A program made the position numbers and the translations under genes. Below the pieces are notes generated by a model that was not told where the DNA came from, made no database searches, and saw nothing but the letters and a program-made list of their open reading frames with translations. From positions 4,580,801 to 4,644,800 of the forward strand of contig NZ_JAHLZY020000001.1 of assembly GCF_018967865.2 (NCBI RefSeq): 64,000 nucleotides of DNA. The letters run 5' to 3'. Every line of letters starts with the position of its first letter. Position 1 is the stretch's first letter. Shown here piece by piece: positions 36,727 through 45,569 of this stretch. Source of the DNA: Hymenobacter siberiensis (GTDB taxonomy: Bacteria; Bacteroidota; Bacteroidia; Cytophagales; Hymenobacteraceae).

Positions 36727-38148
36727 CTTTTTGGCCTGCGCCACAATCCATTCCCGGATGGTTTCCTCGGCTTCAGGCGAGAAGTTGGGCTGGAGCTGGC
36801 CGTTGACAATCGGCCACTTGCTTGGGTCGGGCTGAAAGAGGTGATTGACGCCCACCAGCTTCTTGGCCGTGATGTTCTTGTTGTTTTTCAAGCCCTTGGT
36901 GAGGACCGCCATATTGGCATCGGCGTTGATAGTGAGGTCGGAGGTGCCGTTGAGCAGCAATACGGGGCAGTTGACGGCCGACAGCTTTTCAAGCGGGTTG
37001 AACGCCAGGAAGTAGCGGTAGCGGGCCGAAGTCATTTCGGCAGCGCTGGCCTGGGCCGTGGCATTGTCGATGGCGGCATTGTTCTGCTTCAGCATGTTGG
37101 CCACAATGGCCTGGGCCTGGGCATTGTCGGTGGTCTGCCGGATGATTTCGAGCATGGCCTGCTGGCGCTTGGTAGCCGCCTCAATCTGCGACGCATCGGT
37201 GCCCAGGGTACGTAGCGTGGTGGCTTGCTGCTGCACCACAATGTCGCGGCCGGGTAGGCCATAGGCGGCCAGCGTGACCACAAACGCAGGAGGCAAGGGC
37301 TGAGCCGCCGCCAGCAGGGCCACGTTGCCGCCCTCGCCGTGGCCCACCAGGCCCAGGTGCGAAAGGTCGATTTCGGGGCGGGTACGCAGGAAATTGAGGC
37401 CGGCCTGGGCATCGCTCACCAGGTCGGCGGTGGTCACGGCGGGGGTGCCGCCGGACTTGCCCACGCCCCGGTCGTCGAAGCGCAGCACGGCCACGCCCCG
37501 ACGGGTGAGGTAGTCGGCGAGCTGGCCCAGGGGGGCGAAGTCGCCCACGGTGCCGTCGCGGTCGTGCGGGCCGCTATCGCTGAGCAGCACCACCGCCGGA
37601 AACGGCCCCGGCCCGGCCGGAATGGTGAGCATACCGCTGAGGCGGGCGTTCACCGTCAGGTTGCTGAACGTGGCTTCTTCCTCGCGGTAGGGCGGCGTGA
37701 GGCGCACGTTTTTGGCATTCATGGCCGGCATTGCGCTGAAGGTGAGCGTCATCGGCACTTTGAAGCCGGGCGACTGCCAGGTACCGGCCATCTGCTTGCC
37801 ATCGGCCGAGACGCGGCCCACGAAGCGGGTGGCGGCTTCCTCGGCATACAGGCGCACGGTATCGCCTTTGATTTCGGTTTTCACGCTCATGCGGCTCACC
37901 TTCTGGAGCGGCACGTCGAGGGTGCAGTAGTATTCACCGCCAGCGAGTTTCACAAAGCGAAAAATGACTTCGAGCTGGCCGCCGGGCACTTTTAGCGGGC
38001 CCTTCCAAAAGCCGTCGAGGGGCGGCACGTCGGCCACCGCTACCGGGGCCGGTTGGGCATGGGAAGTGGCGTGCGCAGAAACCGCCAGTACCAAGCAGAG
38101 AAGGACGCTGCAGAATAAGCGAAGGGAACAGAACGTATTGGTTTTCAT
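36724..38148 (-). CDS. Alpha/beta hydrolase family protein, copy 2, nucleophile position changed
   Basis: 474 residues, paralogue of 32606-34003. Signal peptide, N-terminal beta domain, then VVLLSDSGPHDRDGT, RFDDRGVGKSGG, VGHGEGGNVALLAAA and GVNHLFQ. As in copy 1 the usual GHSEGG nucleophile Ser is Gly. Here the oxyanion loop has the standard SGPHDRDG form. Both copies keep the flanking residues, so the loss predates the duplication. A minus-strand TACCTTTG at 38192-38185 is a likely promoter box ~37 nt upstream. Confidence 0.86.
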   Translation of the reverse strand: MKTNTFCSLRLFCSVLLCLVLAVSAHATSHAQPAPVAVADVPPLDGFWKGPLKVPGGQLEVIFRFVKLAGGEYYCTLDVPLQKVSRMSVKTEIKGDTVRLYAEEAATRFVGRVSADGKQMAGTWQSPGFKVPMTLTFSAMPAMNAKNVRLTPPYREEEATFSNLTVNARLSGMLTIPAGPGPFPAVVLLSDSGPHDRDGTVGDFAPLGQLADYLTRRGVAVLRFDDRGVGKSGGTPAVTTADLVSDAQAGLNFLRTRPEIDLSHLGLVGHGEGGNVALLAAAQPLPPAFVVTLAAYGLPGRDIVVQQQATTLRTLGTDASQIEAATKRQQAMLEIIRQTTDNAQAQAIVANMLKQNNAAIDNATAQASAAEMTSARYRYFLAFNPLEKLSAVNCPVLLLNGTSDLTINADANMAVLTKGLKNNKNITAKKLVGVNHLFQPDPSKWPIVNGQLQPNFSPEAEETIREWIVAQAKK

Positions 38149-38368
38149 ATTACTTAAAGAGCGTCACAAAGCTCTGGGCCACCCCAAAGGTATCCCGGGC
38201 ACATTACACCAGCTATAAAGTAGCAAAATAAATACCTTGCCAACATTACGCGCGCGCCCTGCTGAGCAAAAAAATTACTTGTTTTGGCGTTGAACAGGGA
38301 AACTTATCGAATGAATCCGGCAGCCTGCCTCACATTGGAAAAAGCAGCAAGCGGGCAACGCTCCCCGT
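38149..38368. other. Intergenic region with a minus-strand promoter box
   Basis: 220 bp; TACCTTTG on the minus strand (38185-38192) is the likely -7 element of the hydrolase gene. No other structure was recognised. Confidence 0.4.
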
Positions 38369-40999
38369 TTATTCGCTCACAAATACCCGCTTCACCCGCT
38401 CGCTTACGCTGGTGAGCAGCTCGTAGGCAATGGTGCCGATGCGGGCGGCCAACTCCGGCAGCGGCAGTCCTTCGCCAAAAATTACGGCCACATCGCCGGC
38501 CCGCGCGGCCGGGATATTCGTTACATCTACCATGCACATATCCATGCACACCGAGCCCACCAGCGGGGCCGCCTGGCCGTGGATGAGCACCGTGCCCGCG
38601 CCATTGCCAAAGCGGCGGTCGTAGCCGTCGGCGTAGCCAATGGCCAGCGTGGCAATGCGGCGCTCGGCGGCAGCGGCGGTGCCCCGGCGGCCGTAGCCCA
38701 CGGTGGTGCCGGCGGGCAGGGTCTTAATCTGGGAAATGGTGGTGCGCAGCTGGCTCACGGGGCGCAGGGCGGCGAGGTCGGCGGTATTGCTGGCATCCAC
38801 ACCGTAGAGGCCGATGCCGAGGCGCACCATGTTGAACTGCGCCGCCGGGAAGCGCAGGATGCCGGCCGAGTTCAGGGCGTGCTTGAGCACGGAGTGGCCC
38901 AGGGCGGCCTCCAGGGTGATGGTCATGCGGCGGAAGGCGGCCAGCTGCTCGTGGGTAAAGTCGTCGTGGCCGGACTCATCGGCGGCGGCGAGGTGGGTCA
39001 TCATGCTGGCCACGGGCAGGCGGGCGGCGTGCTGGCGCAGGCGGGCAGCCAGGGCAGGCAGGTCGGCTTCGTCGAAGCCAAGGCGGCGCATACCGGTATC
39101 GAGCTTGAGGTGGATTTTGGGGGTGGGGAGTGGGGAGTGGGGAGTGGGGAGTGGGCTTTCGGCGGGAATATCGAAGGTGGCCAAGTACTCGTCCAGCATC
39201 TCCAGGGAGTAGATTTCGGGTTCCAGGCGGTAGCGGCGCAGTATTTCGAAGCTGTCCGGGGCGGCGTTCATCACCATGATGGGCAGGCTGATGCCGGCTT
39301 CGCGCAGAGCGATGCCTTCGTCGGCGTAGGCCACGGCCAGGTAGTCGGCGCGCTGAAACTCAAGCAAGCTGGCTACTTCGTAGGAGCCCGCGCCGTAAGC
39401 AAAGGCCTTCACCATCACCATGAGCCTGGTGCCGGGGCTCAGCTGGCGGCGGTAGTACTGCAGGTTGTGGCTGAGGGCGTCGAGGTTGACTTCGAGCACG
39501 GTGCCGTGCTGCTGGGCCTGCAAAGCGGCCACAATACGCTCGAACCCAAAGCGCCGCGCCCCTTTAATAAGGATGGTTTCGTGGGCGAAATCCGTAGAAT
39601 TCAGCTGGGCAAGAAAGGCCTCGGTGGTAGGGTAGGTTTGAATTAAAAATTGAGAATTGGAAGTTAAAAATGAAGCCGGGTCTGTCGAAGCATCGGAGCC
39701 AGATGGAGTGGCTTCAGACTCAATTTTTAATTTATAATTTATAATTTTTAATTCCCTCGAAATCTCCTCCCCAATGCCTATCAGCCGGCTCACGCCCGCC
39801 GCTGGCAGCAGGGCGGCCACGCGGGCGTACAGCTCCGCGCTGCTCAGGCCGGATTCGAGCACATCGCTGATAATGAGGGTGCGGCGACCGGGGCGGCTCT
39901 GCCGGGCCAGGGCATTGAGGGCCAGGGCCAGGCCGGCGAGGTCGTTATTATAGGTATCGTCGAGCAGGTAGGAATCGTGGCGGCCGAGCTTCATTTCCAG
40001 GCGCATGGCTACCGGGTGCAGGCGCAGCAGTCGGCGCTGAATCTCGGCCGGCTCTACCTGCCGGTGCAGAAGCACGGCCAGGCAATGCAATGCGTTTTCG
40101 ATGGACGGCTCATCGGCGAAGGGCAGCGTGAATTCAGCAGTGAGGCCGGTAGCAGGGTATTCGGCGCGCAGGCGGGTGGTATTGGCGGGGCTGCTAGCCT
40201 CGGTGGTGAAGCGTACGTCGGCGGGCAGTGTGGGCTGGCGCGTCCAGCTAAAGCCCAGGAGCTGCCGCGCCGCCACGGCGGCCCGCACCAGGAACTGGTC
40301 GGCACAGTAAAACAGCAGCTGAAAATCAGCACCTTGGAACAACGTCAGTTTTTCCAGCAGCTTCTGCTCCTCAGAGGCAAAACCGGCGTCGTGAGCCGTG
40401 CCGAGGTTGGTGAAAATTCCTTCGGTGGGCCGAATGATGCGGGCCAGCCGGGCCATCTCTCCTACTTCGGATATGCCGGCTTCAAAAATCCCCAGCGTGT
40501 GGCGCTCGGGGTTCAGCTCCCACACGCTGAGCGGCACGCCCACCTGCGAATTGTAGGAGCGCGGCGAGCGGCAAATATCCTCGTCGGGGCTCAGCAGTTG
40601 GGCCAGCCATTCCTTCACAATGGTTTTGCCGTTGGAGCCGGTGATGCCTATAACTGAGGCTGTAAACTGCGCCCGGTGGGCGGCCGCCAGCGCCTGCAAA
40701 GCGGCCAGCGGACTGGCAACTTCCATAATCCCAGCCTCGGGGTAGGCGGCGAGGCCACCGGGCAGGGCGGTATTTTCCTCCACGAAAAACAGGCGCACGC
40801 CCTGGGCGTAGAGGTCGGGCAGGTAGCGGTGGCCATCGTGGCTGGGACCGCGCAGGGCGAAGAAGGCCGCCCCAACGGGCAGGTCGGCCCGACGGCTATC
40901 GAGCAGCAGGTGGCGCACGGTGGCCGAGGCATCAGCGGGCGCCTGCCGTAGGTGGCCGGAAACGCGGGCGGGCAGGTCGAGGAAGGGGGGGAAAGACAT
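38369..40999 (-). CDS. Bifunctional MurF / alanine racemase
   Basis: 876 residues, a fusion characteristic of this phylum. Residues ~1-500: UDP-MurNAc-tripeptide:D-Ala-D-Ala ligase (ATP loop IGITGSNGKTIVKEWL, SYNSQVGVPLSVW, DTYNNDLAGLALALNAL). Residues ~505-876: PLP alanine racemase (LEVNLDALSHNLQYYR, PLP Lys in MVMVKAFAYGAGSYE, KLDTGMRRLGF, LGIGLYGVD, VGYGRRGTAA). One protein thus makes D-Ala and joins D-Ala-D-Ala to the wall precursor. Two in-frame insertions encoded by repeats are present (residues ~415-454 and ~612-627). The start MSFPPFLDL at 40999 is chosen because upstream codons lack homology. Confidence 0.95.
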   Translation of the reverse strand: MSFPPFLDLPARVSGHLRQAPADASATVRHLLLDSRRADLPVGAAFFALRGPSHDGHRYLPDLYAQGVRLFFVEENTALPGGLAAYPEAGIMEVASPLAALQALAAAHRAQFTASVIGITGSNGKTIVKEWLAQLLSPDEDICRSPRSYNSQVGVPLSVWELNPERHTLGIFEAGISEVGEMARLARIIRPTEGIFTNLGTAHDAGFASEEQKLLEKLTLFQGADFQLLFYCADQFLVRAAVAARQLLGFSWTRQPTLPADVRFTTEASSPANTTRLRAEYPATGLTAEFTLPFADEPSIENALHCLAVLLHRQVEPAEIQRRLLRLHPVAMRLEMKLGRHDSYLLDDTYNNDLAGLALALNALARQSRPGRRTLIISDVLESGLSSAELYARVAALLPAAGVSRLIGIGEEISRELKIINYKLKIESEATPSGSDASTDPASFLTSNSQFLIQTYPTTEAFLAQLNSTDFAHETILIKGARRFGFERIVAALQAQQHGTVLEVNLDALSHNLQYYRRQLSPGTRLMVMVKAFAYGAGSYEVASLLEFQRADYLAVAYADEGIALREAGISLPIMVMNAAPDSFEILRRYRLEPEIYSLEMLDEYLATFDIPAESPLPTPHSPLPTPKIHLKLDTGMRRLGFDEADLPALAARLRQHAARLPVASMMTHLAAADESGHDDFTHEQLAAFRRMTITLEAALGHSVLKHALNSAGILRFPAAQFNMVRLGIGLYGVDASNTADLAALRPVSQLRTTISQIKTLPAGTTVGYGRRGTAAAAERRIATLAIGYADGYDRRFGNGAGTVLIHGQAAPLVGSVCMDMCMVDVTNIPAARAGDVAVIFGEGLPLPELAARIGTIAYELLTSVSERVKRVFVSE
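39118..39165. repeat. GTGGGGA tandem repeat inside the alr domain
   Basis: Four to five units of GTGGGGA (GGGTGGGGAGTGGGGAGTGG...) encode SPLPTPHSPLPTP on the minus strand, placed between two conserved alr blocks (ATFDI... and KIHLKLDTGM). Confidence 0.85.
39636..39756. repeat. Inverted repeat inside the murF domain
   Basis: AT-rich arms GAATTAAAAATTGAGAATTG... and ...ATTTATAATTTTTAATTCCC (imperfect) around a GC-rich centre. They encode RELKIINYKLKIE ... NSQFLIQTYP on the minus strand, between IGIGEEIS and TTEAFLAQL, which are contiguous or nearly so in MurF homologues. Confidence 0.8.
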
Positions 41000-41242
41000 G
41001 ATGGCGCAAAGGTCCGGCAAAAAACGGCGCGGCCTTTCACGGAACTGTTTACTATCGAACGGCTCGCATTTGGGTGAGGGCAAGCAAAAACGGCGCGGGC
41101 CGGGCCGGAGGCAACCGTGGCGCACGTCGGCGCATCTGAGTTACGGAGGCTATTCGCAGGGGCTTAGCGCCTACGCGGCCGGGGTATTGCCCAATATTTT
41201 GTAAATCGAATACATGTTCTTCCATTTTACACCTTTTTGCCG

Positions 41243-42685
41243 ATGAGACAGTTACCTGAACTTCGCCACAGCTTACTGTGGGGGCCGGCCGTAGCGCTGG
41301 CGCTGGGCGCGTGCAGCCAGCAGGCCACTTCCGTGGTCACGGCGCCGGCCAGCCCGGCGGCGCCCATGGCGGCCACGCCCGCACCCGCCGGGCCGGCTTT
41401 CGAGATTCCGGTGGAATACTACACCCTGCCGAACGGGCTGCGGGTGGTGCTCTCGCCCGACCACACCGCGCCCACGGCCACGGTGGCGGCGTACTACGCG
41501 GTGGGCTTCCGGACGGAGCCGCGCAACCGCACGGGCTTCGCGCACTTGTTTGAGCACCTGATGTTTCAGGGCTCGCAGAACCTGGGCAAGGCCGAATTTA
41601 TTCAGCTGATTCAGAAGAACGGCGGGGCACTGAACGGCTCCACTCGCTTCGACTTCACCAACTATTTCGAGGTGGTGCCGAGCAATAAGCTCGAAACCAT
41701 TTTGTGGGCCGAAGCCGACCGGATGCGCGGCCTGGCCATCAACCAAGGCAACCTGACCAACCAGCAAGGGGTAGTGAAAAGCGAGGTGCGCGTGAACGTG
41801 CTCAACCAGCCCTACGGCGGCTTTCCGTGGCTCGACATGCCCCAGAAGGCCAACAAAAACTGGAACAACGCCCACAATTTCTACGGCGACCTGAAGGACC
41901 TGGACGCCGCTAACCTGGCCGACACCAAGGCATTTTTCAAAACTTACTACGCCCCCAACAATGCCGTGCTGGCCGTGGTGGGCGATTTTGAGCCCGCCGA
42001 AGCAAAGGCCTGGGTGGAGAAATACTACGGCAACATCCCCAGCGCCACGCCGCCGCCCAAGCCCGACCTCACCGAGCCGCGCCAGGAGCAGGAGCAGCGG
42101 TTTTCGAAGGACGACAAGCTGGCCAGCAAGCCCGCGCTGGCCTTCGCCTACCACATGCCCGAGCGCAACACGCCCGAATACTACGCCCTGATAATGCTCG
42201 ACCAGATTTTGCTCCAGGGCAACGACAGCCGCCTCTACCAGGCCCTGGTGCAGAAGCGCGGCTACTCCGACGGCGTGAGCGGCGGTATCAATTCCGACCT
42301 CGGCAACCAGTTCAACTACAATGGCCCGATGCTGTGGATGGGCAGCATTATCTACGACCCCAGCGTGCAGGCCGACTCGGTGGTGAGCGTGCTCGACCAA
42401 GAAATCAGCCGCCTGGCCAAAACGGGCATCGACCAGGCCACGCTGGACCTGGCGATGGTGAAAATCCGCTCCGCTTTTTACGACCAGCTGAGCGGGTCCG
42501 ACAACTTTGGGCGGGCCGACCTACTGGCCGCGTTTGCGCTGTTCGACAACGACCCGGCGCGCATCAACCGCATCGAGGACGAGTTCCGCAAGGTGACGCC
42601 CGAGCTGATGCAGAAGACCATTCGCGAGTACCTGCGGCCCGGCAACCGGACCATTATCACCGTCAATCCGCTGGCCAAGAGCTAG
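41243..42685 (+). CDS. M16 zinc metallopeptidase, catalytic subunit
   Basis: 480 residues. The N-terminus has a lipobox-like LALGAC after a hydrophobic helix. The inverted zinc motif HLFEH (H101, E104, H105) is in GFAHLFEHLMFQGS; the third ligand Glu is expected in the helix ~75 residues later (KSEVRVNVLNQ). It is a pitrilysin/processing-peptidase-like enzyme of the cell envelope, probably degrading peptides. It pairs with the next gene, 22 bp downstream, which lacks the motif. ATG 41243 is preferred to a TTG two codons upstream. Confidence 0.92.
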   Translation: MRQLPELRHSLLWGPAVALALGACSQQATSVVTAPASPAAPMAATPAPAGPAFEIPVEYYTLPNGLRVVLSPDHTAPTATVAAYYAVGFRTEPRNRTGFAHLFEHLMFQGSQNLGKAEFIQLIQKNGGALNGSTRFDFTNYFEVVPSNKLETILWAEADRMRGLAINQGNLTNQQGVVKSEVRVNVLNQPYGGFPWLDMPQKANKNWNNAHNFYGDLKDLDAANLADTKAFFKTYYAPNNAVLAVVGDFEPAEAKAWVEKYYGNIPSATPPPKPDLTEPRQEQEQRFSKDDKLASKPALAFAYHMPERNTPEYYALIMLDQILLQGNDSRLYQALVQKRGYSDGVSGGINSDLGNQFNYNGPMLWMGSIIYDPSVQADSVVSVLDQEISRLAKTGIDQATLDLAMVKIRSAFYDQLSGSDNFGRADLLAAFALFDNDPARINRIEDEFRKVTPELMQKTIREYLRPGNRTIITVNPLAKS

Positions 42686-42707
42686 CCCTGACTCCTACTT
42701 TTTCGCC

Positions 42708-44165
42708 ATGAACAAGCTGATTATCGGGCTACTCGGTGCCGCCCTCGTTGCTACCACCGTAGATGCCCAGGCCCAGAAGCCGAAAGCCAAGTCCAAAATA
42801 CCGGCCCGGCCCGCCGCCGCCGCCACGCCGGCAGCACCCAAGGAAAGCCCGCCCGAAGGCAGCGCCCCGCGCGACTTTGCCCTGCCCGCCAAGGAAGAAT
42901 TCACCCTCGACAATAGCCTGAAGGCCCGGCTGGTGCCCTACGGTCAGGTGCCCAAGGTGACGATGATGGTGGCCATTCAGGCCGGCAACGTGCACGAAGC
43001 CGCCAATGAAGTGGCGGTGGCCGACCTGCTGGCCAAGCTCCTGCAGGAAGGCACGGCCAGCCGGTCGGCTACCCAGCTGGCCGAGCAAGTGGCCCGCATG
43101 GGCGGCACGCTCAGCATTTCGGCCGGCCTCGACCAAACCACGCTGTGGGCCTCCTGCCTGAGCGAGTATGCGCCGCAGCTGGCCGCGCTCATGGCCGATG
43201 TGGTGCTGCACCCGGCCCTGCCCGCCTCGGAGCTACCCCGCCTCAAAACCGACCTGAAGCGCCAGATGAACCTGGCCCGCTCCTATCCCGGTACCCAGGC
43301 CCGCCAGAAGTACTCGGCCGCCATTTACGGCAGCCACCCCTACGGCCGCCCCCTGCCCACCGATGCCCAGCTCGACGCCCTGACCCTGGAGCAGGTGCAG
43401 AGCTTCTACAAAAACCAGTTTGGCGGCCAGCGCACCAGCGTTTACGTGGCGGGGCGGTTTGATGCCCCGGCCCTGCGCCAGGCCATCGGCAGCGCCTGGA
43501 AGGATTTCCCGCAGGGGCCGGCCCCGCGCATCGAAATTGCCAAGCCGCTGACCAAGGGCGACGTGCTGACTCTGGACCGGCCCAGCGCGCCGCAGTCGAC
43601 CATTGTGGTGGGACTGCCGGCCGTGGACCCCTCCAACCCCGATTTTATTCGGCTGCGGGTGATGAACTCGCTGCTCGGCGGCTCGTTTGGCTCGCGCATC
43701 ACGCGCAACATCCGGGAGGACAAGGGCTACACTTACTCGCCCTACAGCTACGTGGAAACCCACTACCGTACCGGCAACTGGACCGAAAACGCCGACGTGA
43801 CCACCGCCGACACCTATAATTCGCTGCGCGAAATAATGAGCGAAGTGGAGCGCCTGCAAAAAACGCCGCCCACCGCCGAGGAGCTGCAGGGCATCCAGAA
43901 CTACGAGGGCGGCATGTTTGTGCTGCGCAACTCTACCCCCGGCGGCATCATCGGCCAGCTCAATACCCTCGACCTGCACGGCCTGCCCGAAACCTACCTC
44001 ACCGAGCAGGTCAGGAACATCAACGCCGTGACGCCCCAGCAGGTAAGCGAAACCGCCCGCAAATACATGCGCCCCGAAGCCATGACCATTGTGGTGGTAG
44101 GCGACAAAAAGCAGATTGACCCGCAGCTGAAGAAGTTTCAGGCTGAGCGCAAGAAACCACTGTAA
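42708..44165 (+). CDS. M16 family protein, non-catalytic subunit
   Basis: 485 residues with a signal peptide (ALVATTVDAQAQ) and a Pro/Ala/Lys-rich linker. The region equivalent to HxxEH reads VADLLAKLLQEGT, so zinc cannot be bound; the substrate-binding C-terminal motif SRITRNIREDKGYTYSPYS is present. Two-gene M16 systems of this kind form a heterodimer in which one subunit holds the metal and the other supplies the Arg/Tyr pair. The 22-bp spacing from the catalytic gene supports an operon. Confidence 0.92.
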   Translation: MNKLIIGLLGAALVATTVDAQAQKPKAKSKIPARPAAAATPAAPKESPPEGSAPRDFALPAKEEFTLDNSLKARLVPYGQVPKVTMMVAIQAGNVHEAANEVAVADLLAKLLQEGTASRSATQLAEQVARMGGTLSISAGLDQTTLWASCLSEYAPQLAALMADVVLHPALPASELPRLKTDLKRQMNLARSYPGTQARQKYSAAIYGSHPYGRPLPTDAQLDALTLEQVQSFYKNQFGGQRTSVYVAGRFDAPALRQAIGSAWKDFPQGPAPRIEIAKPLTKGDVLTLDRPSAPQSTIVVGLPAVDPSNPDFIRLRVMNSLLGGSFGSRITRNIREDKGYTYSPYSYVETHYRTGNWTENADVTTADTYNSLREIMSEVERLQKTPPTAEELQGIQNYEGGMFVLRNSTPGGIIGQLNTLDLHGLPETYLTEQVRNINAVTPQQVSETARKYMRPEAMTIVVVGDKKQIDPQLKKFQAERKKPL

Positions 44166-44448
44166 TTGAGGGCGAAGCACGAAGAAACGCCATACTGAGC
44201 CTACCGAAGCAGCTCTATGAGATGTAGAGATGCGATACTTCGCGTCTCCTCGCTGCCCGACTCCCACGCGAGGAGACGCGAATTGTCGCGTCTGCACACC
44301 CCATACACTGACCTGAAAGCTGCTCTGATTTCTTGCGTGGCAGAGTGGGTGGGGGGTGAAAACGCCAGAACAATGCGCTTTATAAAAATATCCTGCCGCT
44401 CTACCCATAATTTAAAATGATTTAATTCATATTTTTATAATCGCAGGT
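44166..44448. other. Intergenic region with repeat remnants
   Basis: Contains a half copy of the TGAGC...GAAGCA repeat near 44192-44215 and an inverted repeat at 44226-44293; the last ~60 bp before the OxyR-like gene are AT-rich, as expected for a promoter. Confidence 0.6.
44226..44293. repeat. Inverted repeat, AGACGCGA family
   Basis: AGAGATGCGATACTTCGCGT.. / ..CGAGGAGACGCGAATTGTCG; ~25-nt imperfect arms with a 16-nt loop. Confidence 0.75.
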
Positions 44449-44456
44449 TATATTTG
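44449..44456 (+). promoter_or_regulatory. -7 promoter element of the OxyR-like gene, leaderless spacing
   Basis: TATATTTG-AAGC-ATG: TAnnTTTG is 4 nt before the start codon at 44461. Confidence 0.6.
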
Positions 44457-44460
44457 AAGC

Positions 44461-45387
44461 ATGAACCTGCAACAGCTCACCTACCTCGTAGCCCTCGATA
44501 CTCACCGCCAGTTTGGCCTCGCCGCCGAGAAAAGCTGCGTGAGCCAGCCCGCCCTCAGCGTGCAGGTGCAAAAGCTGGAGGAAGAACTGGGCGTGCTGCT
44601 CTTCGACCGCACCCAGCGCGGGGCCGAACCCACCGCCGTGGGGGCCAAAGTCATTGCCCAGGCCCGGCGTGTACTGCGCGAGGCCCAGCAGCTGCGCGAG
44701 CTGGTGCAGGTAGAAAAGGGCGAAATAGTGGGCGAGCTGCACCTGGGCGTCATCCCCACGCTGGCCCCGTACCTGGTACCGCGCTTCCTGGGGGGCCTCA
44801 CCACGGCTTACCCCAGCCTGCGGGTGCACATTGAGGAGCTGCGCTCCGAAGAAATTATGCAGCAGCTGAAAGACCACCGGCTGGACGTGGGCCTGCTCGT
44901 GACGCCCCTCGACGACCGGCAGCTACGCGAGCTGCCGGTCGTCGATGAGCCCTTCCTGCTACTCGCTTCCGAAAACCACCCACTGGCCGCCCACGCCACT
45001 GTGCAACCCGCCGACCTCCAGCAACCCGGCCTCTGGCTGATGCAGCAGGGCCACTGCTTCCGCAGCCAGGTGGTAAACCTGTGTGGCGCGGCCTCCCCCA
45101 CCGGGACCATCGCCTACGAAAGCGGCTCGATTGAAACGCTGCAAGAGCTGGTGCGCCGGCAGGGCGGCTACACCCTGGTGCCAGAGCTGGCCGTATTGGA
45201 AGAGGTGGAAACCAATCGGCTCCTAAAACGGTTCGTGGCCCCGGAACCGGTGCGCGAGGTGAGCCTGGTGGTGCATCACGGCTTTGTGCGAACGCAGCTG
45301 CTTACGGTATTGCGCGGCCTTATTCTGGCCAGTGTACCGGCCCGGCTACATGCCCGGGAATCGGGTGAAAAGGTGCGCTGGCGGTAG
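44461..45387 (+). CDS. oxyR: OxyR-like LysR family regulator
   Basis: 308 residues. N-terminal winged helix-turn-helix (NLQQLTYLVALDTHRQFGLA, SQPALSVQVQKLEEELGVLLF). The effector domain contains GHCFRSQVVNLC: the two cysteines are residues 199 and 208, the same spacing and even the same numbering as the redox pair of E. coli OxyR. This argues for a peroxide-sensing activator of antioxidant genes. No catalase or ahp gene is adjacent; the neighbour downstream is a broken kinase. The promoter suggests a leaderless message. Confidence 0.92.
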   Translation: MNLQQLTYLVALDTHRQFGLAAEKSCVSQPALSVQVQKLEEELGVLLFDRTQRGAEPTAVGAKVIAQARRVLREAQQLRELVQVEKGEIVGELHLGVIPTLAPYLVPRFLGGLTTAYPSLRVHIEELRSEEIMQQLKDHRLDVGLLVTPLDDRQLRELPVVDEPFLLLASENHPLAAHATVQPADLQQPGLWLMQQGHCFRSQVVNLCGAASPTGTIAYESGSIETLQELVRRQGGYTLVPELAVLEEVETNRLLKRFVAPEPVREVSLVVHHGFVRTQLLTVLRGLILASVPARLHARESGEKVRWR

Positions 45388-45569
45388 CCGGACTGGTTCC
45401 GTTTTTTATCCATTAGCACCATTATGTTGGTTTGTTTGCCGTGTAGCCAGCAAGCCGAATATCTTATTTTACGTACCTGTCTGCAATTAGCAAGCCTGGG
45501 TGACGTTCCTATTACGCCTGGTTTTTGCAAGCACTTCCATCTTTCCGCTTCCTACTTTCCGTTCTTTCA

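Noticed and set aside
39118..39165. GTGGGGA array as a CRISPR or regulatory array
   Set aside because: Units are 7 bp without spacers and lie inside a coding sequence; it is a simple tandem repeat.
44192..44215. Half copy of the TGAGC...GAAGCA repeat
   Set aside because: Only one degenerate arm can be seen, so it is mentioned in the gap entry but not called as a full repeat.
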